Shown in pieces: positions 7,590 to 12,561 of a stretch of DNA of 12,561 bases. The DNA is from an uncultured Ruminococcus sp. (GTDB taxonomy: Bacteria > Bacillota > Clostridia > Oscillospirales > Ruminococcaceae), in the NCBI GenBank assembly GCA_947176685.1, contig CAMWRL010000042.1:1-12561 (forward strand), in the 5' to 3' direction. The position numbers were made by a program, and so were the translations under genes. The notes under the pieces were generated by a model. That model made no database searches. It was not told the origin of the DNA and saw only the letters and a program-made list of their open reading frames with translations. Each line of letters opens with the position of its first letter. The stretch's first letter is position 1.

Positions 7590-7616
7590 TTAGCACTCAC
7601 AGAGTAAGAGTGCTAA
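7590..7616. promoter_or_regulatory. CIRCE operator (HrcA binding site)
   Basis: TTAGCACTC (7590-7598), a 9-bp spacer, then GAGTGCTAA (7608-7616) is a perfect match to the CIRCE consensus TTAGCACTC-N9-GAGTGCTAA. It overlaps the predicted transcription start and lies 23 bp before the hrcA start codon. By established knowledge HrcA binds it as a dimer and represses; heat titrates GroE or inactivates HrcA and frees the operon. Confidence 0.98.
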
Positions 7617-7622
7617 ACAAGC

Positions 7623-7628
7623 GAAAGG
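7623..7628 (+). promoter_or_regulatory. Ribosome binding site deciding the hrcA start
   Basis: GAAAGG lies 11 nt before GTG 7640 and 5 nt before TTG 7634. The frame is also open from GTG 7610, but that codon lies inside the CIRCE arm and upstream of this site, so it is rejected as the start. Confidence 0.55.
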
Positions 7629-7639
7629 TTGTGTTGGTC

Positions 7640-8692
7640 GTGAACAGCAGAAAGCTGAAAATACTCGCTGCTGTAGTTGATGAGTATATAAGAACCGGTG
7701 AACCAGTCGGTTCTAAAGCAATCTCTGAGCTTTATAATATAAATGTTTCTGCTGCAACTATTCGGAACGACATGGCGGCTCTTGAACAGTTAGGCTATCT
7801 TGAACAGCCCCACACTTCTGCCGGACGTATTCCGACATTTGCAGGTTACAGACTCTACATTGACGAACTTATGAATCCTTCGGCGTTATCCGATGAGGAA
7901 AAACAACGTCTTGACAGAATGCTCGGCGATAAGGACACCCCCGAAGAACTCCTTATACAGAATGCCGCCGCCGCCCTTACTGAAATAACCCAGTGTGCGG
8001 CAGTCGTGACAAACTCTGCACCGAGATTTTCGGTAATATCAAAAGTGGAAGTTATTCCTACGGGTAAACGCCTGTATGTTATTTTGCTGATAACCTCAAA
8101 CGGCAGTATCAAGAATAAGGCTTGCAGACTGGAATTTGACCTTGACAACGAACAGCTTGAATTTTTTACACGCTATATAGAGGAAAATTTAAGCGGCGTT
8201 TCCGTTGACGAACTCTCAGAGGAAATGTTTGATAAAATGGTTGCGGCAGTAAGTGCATATATGGTTTCACTGTCACCGCTGGTAATGGGCTTGTGCGAAC
8301 TGTCAGAAGACTTACGGCAACAGGAGCTTACAGTAAGCGGAAGTGAAAAACTTCTTTCGTGCAGCGAACTTGACAAAATGGAAGTCGTGAAGTTTATCGA
8401 ACACAAAAACGGGCTTTCAGATTTGCTTGAAGATACTTTCAGCGGAATACAGGTGAAATTCGGTTCTGAAAACAACTTCGCCATAGGAAATTCAAGCCTG
8501 ATTGTTTCAAAGTACCGCAAGGGCGGCAAAGAAGCCGGCTCTCTGGGAATCATAGGTCCTATGAGAGTTGATTATAAAAAAATTATCCCGTACATCGAGT
8601 ACCTGACACAACAGATTTCCTGCCTGATGTCCGGCAACGATGATGATATTATTATAACAGATACGACTGACGGAATTATTCCGAAGTCATAG
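7640..8692 (+). CDS. hrcA: Heat-inducible transcription repressor HrcA
   Basis: This 350-aa DNA-binding repressor controls class I heat-shock genes through the CIRCE element found just upstream of it. The amino-terminal winged helix is clear: RKLKILAAVVDEYIRTGEPV at 4-23, then GSKAIS, SAATIRNDMAALEQLGYLEQ at 37-56 and PHTSAGRIPT at 57-66, followed by the GYRLYIDELM segment at 69-78. The remainder fits the GAF-like and inserted dimerising domains of the family, ending in a GSLGIIGPMRVDYKKIIPYI block shortly before the stop. The length is typical (about 340-350 aa). The GTG at 7640 is chosen because it gives the normal amino terminus and lies a usable distance from GAAAGG; TTG at 7634 would add two residues. 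It is the first gene of the chaperone operon, so it represses its own synthesis. grpE follows after 14 nt. Confidence 0.97.
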   Translation: MNSRKLKILAAVVDEYIRTGEPVGSKAISELYNINVSAATIRNDMAALEQLGYLEQPHTSAGRIPTFAGYRLYIDELMNPSALSDEEKQRLDRMLGDKDTPEELLIQNAAAALTEITQCAAVVTNSAPRFSVISKVEVIPTGKRLYVILLITSNGSIKNKACRLEFDLDNEQLEFFTRYIEENLSGVSVDELSEEMFDKMVAAVSAYMVSLSPLVMGLCELSEDLRQQELTVSGSEKLLSCSELDKMEVVKFIEHKNGLSDLLEDTFSGIQVKFGSENNFAIGNSSLIVSKYRKGGKEAGSLGIIGPMRVDYKKIIPYIEYLTQQISCLMSGNDDDIIITDTTDGIIPKS

Positions 8693-8706
8693 AAAGGAGC
8701 GTCATA

Positions 8707-9255
8707 ATGGACGAAAATAAAAATATTCCGGAAGAAACTGAAGATAATATTACTGAGGAAAATATTCCGGAGACTTCCGACGAAGACGACGCTGCGGCAG
8801 AATACAATGACACCGCCGCAGAATATTCCGCTATGGAAGAAGCTCTTGCCGAATCCAACAACAAATATTTAAGGCTTTATGCTGAGTACGACAACTACCG
8901 CAAGCGTACCGCAAAGGAAAAAACTGAAACTTACAATAACGCTGTTGCCAAATGTATTGAGGAATTACTTCCGGTTATCGACAGCTTTGAACGTTCTATG
9001 GAAGTCGAATGCGCTGACGAAAACTTCAAAAACGGTATGGATATGATTTTCGGACAGCTTAAAAACTTCCTCGAAAAAATGAACGTTACCGCTATTGAAG
9101 CATTGGGTGAGGAATTTGACCCCAACGTCCATAACGCCATAAGTCAGCAGGACGGCACGGACTATGCAAGCAATCACATATGTGCGGTCTTTCAGAAAGG
9201 CTACAAAATCGGTGAAAAACTTATTCGTCCGGCTATGGTTGCGGTTGCGGTATAA
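8707..9255 (+). CDS. grpE: Nucleotide exchange factor GrpE (DnaK cochaperone)
   Basis: This 182-aa cytoplasmic homodimer releases ADP from DnaK and so resets the Hsp70 cycle. The first 45 residues are very acidic and low in complexity, as in many GrpE proteins. A long coiled-coil helix runs about 38-85 and includes KYLRLYAEYDNYRKRT (53-68). The four-helix-bundle and beta-wing region follows, with LLPVIDSFERSM (87-98), GEEFDPNVHNAI (134-145) and the family's closing motif GYKIGEKLIRPAMVAVAV (165-182). The AGAAAGGAG binding site after the hrcA stop puts translation at the ATG at 8707. The length agrees with the family. In the amino-terminal coding part, AATATTCCGGA occurs twice, at about 8722 and 8760, encoding NIPE both times, which may be a small duplication. 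Confidence 0.97.
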   Translation: MDENKNIPEETEDNITEENIPETSDEDDAAAEYNDTAAEYSAMEEALAESNNKYLRLYAEYDNYRKRTAKEKTETYNNAVAKCIEELLPVIDSFERSMEVECADENFKNGMDMIFGQLKNFLEKMNVTAIEALGEEFDPNVHNAISQQDGTDYASNHICAVFQKGYKIGEKLIRPAMVAVAV

Positions 9256-9356
9256 TGACAGACCTCATTAAGCTATGTTAATTCATTTTTCAAGTATGAT
9301 ATAAAGCTTTTTTAAAATTATTCACATAAACCATTAAGGCATTATGCCTGTTATAT
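9256..9356 (+). other. grpE-dnaK intergenic leader with small hairpin
   Basis: This gap before the dnaK ribosome binding site is long compared with the 14-nt hrcA-grpE junction. It holds AGGCA-TTA-TGCCT (9337-9349), a five-base-pair stem just upstream of the dnaK ribosome binding site. A TATGAT (9295-9300) resembles a -10 box but has no -35 partner. No CIRCE copy is present, so dnaK is expected to depend on the operon promoter. The hairpin could be an RNA processing or stability site; this is inference. Confidence 0.35.
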
Positions 9357-9365
9357 GAAAGGAAG
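9357..9365 (+). promoter_or_regulatory. Ribosome binding site deciding the dnaK start
   Basis: GAAAGGAAG lies 7 nt before the ATG at 9373. The upstream in-frame ATG at 9355 overlaps it and would add six residues (MKGRFI) before the conserved MGKIIGIDLGTTNS start, so it is rejected. Confidence 0.75.
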
Positions 9366-9372
9366 ATTTATT

Positions 9373-11244
9373 ATGGGAAAGATTATCGGTATTGACTTAG
9401 GTACAACAAACTCCTGTGTTGCTGTTATGGAGGGCGGTAACGCTGTAGTTATCCCCAACAGCGAGGGCGCAAGAACTACTCCTTCTGTTGTTGCTTTCAC
9501 AAACAACGGCGAAAGACTTGTGGGTCAGGTTGCCAAAAGACAGGCAATCACCAACCACGACAGAACAGTTTCCTCTATCAAGAGACACATGGGTTCTGAT
9601 TACAAGGTTGAAATAGACGGCAAGAAGTACACTCCTCAGGAAATTTCCGCTATGGTTCTCCAGAAGCTCAAGGCTGACGCCGAAGCCTATCTTGGCGAAA
9701 AGGTTACAGAAGCCGTTATCACAGTACCGGCATACTTCACTGACTCCCAGAGACAGGCTACAAAGGACGCCGGTCAGATTGCAGGTCTTACCGTAAAGCG
9801 CATTATCAATGAACCTACTGCCGCAGCACTTTCCTATGGTATCGACAAGGAAGAAGAACAGATTGTTATGGTTTATGACCTCGGCGGCGGTACTTTCGAC
9901 GTTTCAATTATCGAAATGGGCGAAGACGTTCAGCAGGTTCTCGCAACTGCCGGAAACAATCACCTCGGCGGTGACGATTTTGACCAGAGAATCATCAACT
10001 GGATTATTGACGAGTTCAAAAAATCAGAGGGCGTTGACCTTTCGTCCGACAAGATGGCTGCTCAGAGACTTAAAGACGCTGCCGAAAAAGCTAAGATTGA
10101 ACTCTCCTCAACAACTACTTCAAATATAAATATCCCGTTCATTACAGTGGATGCTACAGGTACTCCGAAACACCTCGACCTTACACTTTCACAGGCTAAG
10201 TTCAACGAACTTACAGCAGACCTTGTTGAAGCTACAATGGGTCCTGTAAGACAGGCACTTGATGACAGTGGTCTGAATATCTCCGAAATTAACAAGGTGC
10301 TTATGGTCGGCGGCTCTTCAAGAATCCCTGCCGTTCAGGACGCTGTTAAGAAACTTATCGGCAAAGACCCGTTCAAGGGCATTAACCCCGATGAATGTGT
10401 TGCACTTGGTGCGGCATATCAGGGCGGCGTACTCGGCGGCGAAGTTGAAAACGGTCTTCTTCTTCTTGATGTTACTCCGCTTTCACTCGGTATCGAAACA
10501 GCCGGCGGCGTATGCACAAAGATGATTGAAAGAAATACAACTATTCCTACAAAGAAATCACAGGTATTCTCGACTTACTCCGACAACCAGCCCGCTGTTG
10601 ACATCAACGTGCTTCAGGGTGAACGTGAGTTTGCCAAGGACAACAAACAGCTTGGACAGTTCCGTCTTGACGGCATCGCTCCTGCTCCCAGAGGAATCCC
10701 CCAGATTGAAGTTACATTCGATATTGACCAGAACGGTATTGTTCACGTTTCTGCAAAGGACTTAGGCACAGGCAAGGAACAGAATATTTCTATCACAGCT
10801 TCAACAAATATGTCCAAGGACGATATTGACAAGGCTGTAAAGGAAGCTGAACAGTACGCCGCTGAAGACAAAAAACGCCGTGAAGAAGTTGACGCAAAGA
10901 ATGAAGCTGAAAACCTCGTATTCCAGTGCGAAAAGGCTCTTGCTGATTTCGGCGACAAGGTTTCCGCTGACGAAAAAGCTAATATTGAAAATAAATGTGC
11001 TTCTCTTAAATCCGCTATTTCCGCTAACAACACAAGCGAAATAAAGTCCCTTAAAGAAGAACTCCAGAAAGCTTTTTATGACCTTTCCGCTAAGGTTTAC
11101 CAGCAGGCTAACCCCAATGGTGCAGAAGGCATTGACCCATCCCAGTTTGCAAACGCCGCAGGCGGTATTGACCCGTCCCAGTTTGCAAAGGGAAACAATT
11201 CAGATGATGACGGTGTTGTTGATGCCGACTTCACTGAAGTCTGA
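9373..11244 (+). CDS. dnaK: Chaperone protein DnaK (Hsp70)
   Basis: This 623-aa ATP-driven cytoplasmic chaperone binds unfolded peptide segments in a cycle set by DnaJ and GrpE. All three Hsp70 signatures are visible: IDLGTTNS (7-14), VYDLGGGTFDVSI (168-180) and VLMVGGSSRIPAVQD (309-323). The interdomain linker LLLLDVTPLSLGIE is at 362-375, followed by the peptide-binding beta-sandwich (about 376-490) and a helical lid (about 490-580). The nucleotide domain lacks the extra insert of E. coli-type DnaK, as expected for Gram-positive proteins. The tail ends GVVDADFTEV, a variant of the usual DADFEEV-type end. Just before it, GIDPSQFA occurs twice (586-593 and 598-605), see the repeat entry. The start at 9373 is set by its ribosome binding site and by the conserved amino terminus. 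Confidence 0.99.
   Translation: MGKIIGIDLGTTNSCVAVMEGGNAVVIPNSEGARTTPSVVAFTNNGERLVGQVAKRQAITNHDRTVSSIKRHMGSDYKVEIDGKKYTPQEISAMVLQKLKADAEAYLGEKVTEAVITVPAYFTDSQRQATKDAGQIAGLTVKRIINEPTAAALSYGIDKEEEQIVMVYDLGGGTFDVSIIEMGEDVQQVLATAGNNHLGGDDFDQRIINWIIDEFKKSEGVDLSSDKMAAQRLKDAAEKAKIELSSTTTSNINIPFITVDATGTPKHLDLTLSQAKFNELTADLVEATMGPVRQALDDSGLNISEINKVLMVGGSSRIPAVQDAVKKLIGKDPFKGINPDECVALGAAYQGGVLGGEVENGLLLLDVTPLSLGIETAGGVCTKMIERNTTIPTKKSQVFSTYSDNQPAVDINVLQGEREFAKDNKQLGQFRLDGIAPAPRGIPQIEVTFDIDQNGIVHVSAKDLGTGKEQNISITASTNMSKDDIDKAVKEAEQYAAEDKKRREEVDAKNEAENLVFQCEKALADFGDKVSADEKANIENKCASLKSAISANNTSEIKSLKEELQKAFYDLSAKVYQQANPNGAEGIDPSQFANAAGGIDPSQFAKGNNSDDDGVVDADFTEV
11128..11189 (+). repeat. In-frame tandem duplication in the dnaK tail
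   Basis: Two 26-nt copies (11128-11153 and 11164-11189) start 36 bp apart, and each encodes GIDPSQFA. They differ at only two bases, both silent third positions (GGC/GGT and CCA/CCG). The 36-bp period is exactly 12 codons, so the reading frame is kept. It lies in the flexible tail beyond the lid, where length varies among DnaK proteins. Confidence 0.85.
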
Positions 11245-11260
11245 TTTCAGAAATCAAATA

Positions 11261-11306
11261 CCATTCACGGGGCGGAAAATTTCTTTCGCCCTCGTGGTGT
11301 TTATGG
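11261..11306 (+). other. Stem-loop in the dnaK-dnaJ gap
   Basis: GGGCG (11270-11274) pairs with CGCCC (11287-11291), and CACG (11266-11269) pairs with CGTG (11293-11296) across a one-base bulge. The outer CCAT (11261-11264) can pair with ATGG (11303-11306). No T-run follows, so it is unlikely to stop transcription fully. It may protect or separate the dnaK message from dnaJ, or act as a partial attenuator. A TATAAT (11312-11317) lies after it without a -35 partner. Confidence 0.55.
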
Positions 11307-11335
11307 AATAGTATAATTCAGAACGGAGAAGTATT

Positions 11336-12490
11336 ATGGCTGATAAAAGAGATTATTATGAAGTGCTTGGCATACAGAAAGGCGCTACCGACGACGAAAT
11401 AAAAAAGGCTTTCAGAAAAAAAGCAAGGGAGAATCACCCAGATTTGCACCCCGACGACCCGTCATATGTTGAAAAATTTCAGGAAATAAATGAAGCTCAT
11501 GAGGTTCTTTCCGACCCCGAAAAGAAAAAACGTTATGACCAGTTCGGACACGCCGGCGTTGACCCGAGCTACGGCGGCGGCGGAATGGGCGGTTTCAGCG
11601 GCGGAATGGGTGGATTCGGCGACTTTGGCGATATATTCGACAATCTTTTCGGCGGCGGTTTCGGATTCGGCGGCGGCTCACGCTCCAACGCCAACGCTCC
11701 CAAACGTGGCGCAGATATTCAAAATTCTGTACTTATAAGCTTTATGGAAGCCTGCACCGGAGTAAAAAAAGAAATCAAAGTCAACCGTATGACTACTTGC
11801 GAAGCCTGTAAAGGTACAGGCGCAGACAGTGCATCAAGTTCAGAAGTATGTCCGGACTGTCAGGGTCGTGGCAGTGTAAAAGTTACACAACAAACTGTTT
11901 TCGGAGCTATTTCTTCAACAAAGACCTGCCAGAAATGTTCAGGCAAGGGAAAAATCATCAAGAATCCTTGTCAGAAATGCCGTGGTATGGGCAGACTCAG
12001 AGTACAGAAAACAGTTTCCGTTGACATTCCGGCTGGAATTGATGACAGACAGACAATACGTTTAAGCGGTCAGGGCGACTGCGGAATAAATAACGGTTCA
12101 AACGGCGATTTGCTTATCAGCGTTTCTGTAAAGTCCCACGAAATTTTCAGGCGTGACGGTTTTGACATTCATTGCGATATTCCGGTTACCTATATGGAAG
12201 CCGTTCTTGGTGCTGAAATAACCGTTCCGACTATTGACGGCGATGTCAGGTATCCTATAAGCGAAGGCACTCAGACAGGTACGGTCTTCCGTCTCAAAGG
12301 CAAGGGCGTAAAGAAACTCCAGCGTTCAGAGCGTGGCAACCAGTATGTTACAATTTATGTTGAAGTACCCAAAAACCTTACAAAAAAACAGAAAGACCTG
12401 CTCCGTGAGTTTGAAGCGTCACTTTCTGAAAAGAATTATGCAAAACGTCAGAGCTTCTTTGAAAAACTCAAGAAAAAATTTGACCTGTAA
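11336..12490 (+). CDS. dnaJ: Chaperone protein DnaJ (type I Hsp40)
   Basis: This 384-aa cochaperone delivers substrates to DnaK and triggers its ATP hydrolysis. The domains come in class I order. The J domain is at 5-72 with the catalytic HPD at 34-36. A Gly/Phe-rich linker spans about 79-115. The zinc-binding cysteine-rich region has four CxxCxGxG repeats: C155/C158, C172/C175, C198/C201 and C212/C215, all cysteines present. Two substrate-binding beta domains and a dimerising tail follow (about 222-384). A second HPD tripeptide occurs at 38-40 right after the catalytic one (HPDLHPD); only the first is in the conserved position. The ribosome binding site CGGAGAAG precedes the ATG. The length is normal for the family. 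It is the last gene of the heat-shock operon, 91 nt after dnaK and separated from it by a stem-loop. Confidence 0.98.
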   Translation: MADKRDYYEVLGIQKGATDDEIKKAFRKKARENHPDLHPDDPSYVEKFQEINEAHEVLSDPEKKKRYDQFGHAGVDPSYGGGGMGGFSGGMGGFGDFGDIFDNLFGGGFGFGGGSRSNANAPKRGADIQNSVLISFMEACTGVKKEIKVNRMTTCEACKGTGADSASSSEVCPDCQGRGSVKVTQQTVFGAISSTKTCQKCSGKGKIIKNPCQKCRGMGRLRVQKTVSVDIPAGIDDRQTIRLSGQGDCGINNGSNGDLLISVSVKSHEIFRRDGFDIHCDIPVTYMEAVLGAEITVPTIDGDVRYPISEGTQTGTVFRLKGKGVKKLQRSERGNQYVTIYVEVPKNLTKKQKDLLREFEASLSEKNYAKRQSFFEKLKKKFDL

Positions 12491-12538
12491 TAAAAAAGGA
12501 CGGCTTTTAGGTCAATACCCATATAGAAGTTTAAGCCC

Positions 12539-12561
12539 CGAAGCAATTATTAACTGCTTCG
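12539..12561 (+). terminator. Probable terminator after dnaJ (cut by the window edge)
   Basis: CGAAGCA (12539-12545) pairs perfectly with TGCTTCG (12555-12561) around a 9-nt loop, 48 nt after the dnaJ stop. Three more C residues precede the left arm (12536-12538), so the stem may extend with G residues just beyond the window. Any T-run would also lie beyond the edge, so the call rests on stem and position only. Confidence 0.6.

Noticed and set aside
9295..9300. TATGAT as an internal dnaK promoter
   Set aside because: No -35-like hexamer lies at 16-18 bp upstream and no CIRCE copy accompanies it.
11446..11457. Second HPD in the DnaJ J domain as a functional duplication
   Set aside because: Only the first HPD is in the conserved loop position; the region after it varies and a second HPD is easily produced by chance.
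7590..12490. Heat-shock operon as a novel system
   Set aside because: Gene order, CIRCE and all protein motifs match the well-known class I chaperone operon of Bacillota.

Overview
The window reads as chromosomal DNA of a low-to-mid GC anaerobic member of the Bacillota. A Clostridia / Oscillospiraceae (Ruminococcus-like) source fits best. This is inferred from AGGAGG-type ribosome binding sites, an hrcA-grpE-dnaK-dnaJ heat-shock operon with a CIRCE operator, a DnaK without the nucleotide-domain insert of Gram-negative homologues, and the style of the lipoprotein transporter genes. All genes lie on the + strand. No mobile elements, tRNA/rRNA genes or CRISPR arrays were seen.

Region 1 (about 143-7401) is a five-gene, closely packed cluster ending at a strong hairpin (7442-7480). 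It holds two binding-protein-dependent ABC importer permeases (MalF-like and MalG-like, overlapping in TGATG), a long membrane-anchored HlyD/MFP-type adaptor with a coiled-coil hairpin, a two-TM protein built around a MacB-type periplasmic core domain but lacking the rest of the FtsX permease, and a large lipoprotein (806 aa). The lipoprotein joins an N-terminal repeat region, probably a beta-propeller, to a family-1 type solute-binding domain. No ATPase is encoded here. The importer part probably borrows a shared MsmX/UgpC-type ATPase from elsewhere, but the adaptor and MacB-like parts have no visible motor. This mixture of importer and exporter-type parts in one operon is the most unusual thing in the window, and its substrate and direction of transport cannot be told from sequence.

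Region 2 (7402-7639) is intergenic. It contains the terminator of the first operon, an unexplained 15-bp imperfect inverted repeat (7491-7534), a good housekeeping-type promoter (TTGACA, 17 bp, extended -10) and a perfect CIRCE operator (7590-7616).

Region 3 (7640-12490) is a classical class I heat-shock operon: hrcA (repressor), grpE (nucleotide exchange factor), dnaK (Hsp70) and dnaJ (Hsp40). HrcA should bind the CIRCE element overlapping its own transcription start and so control the whole chaperone set. Hairpins lie in the grpE-dnaK and dnaK-dnaJ gaps, and a probable terminator hairpin follows dnaJ at the right edge of the window.
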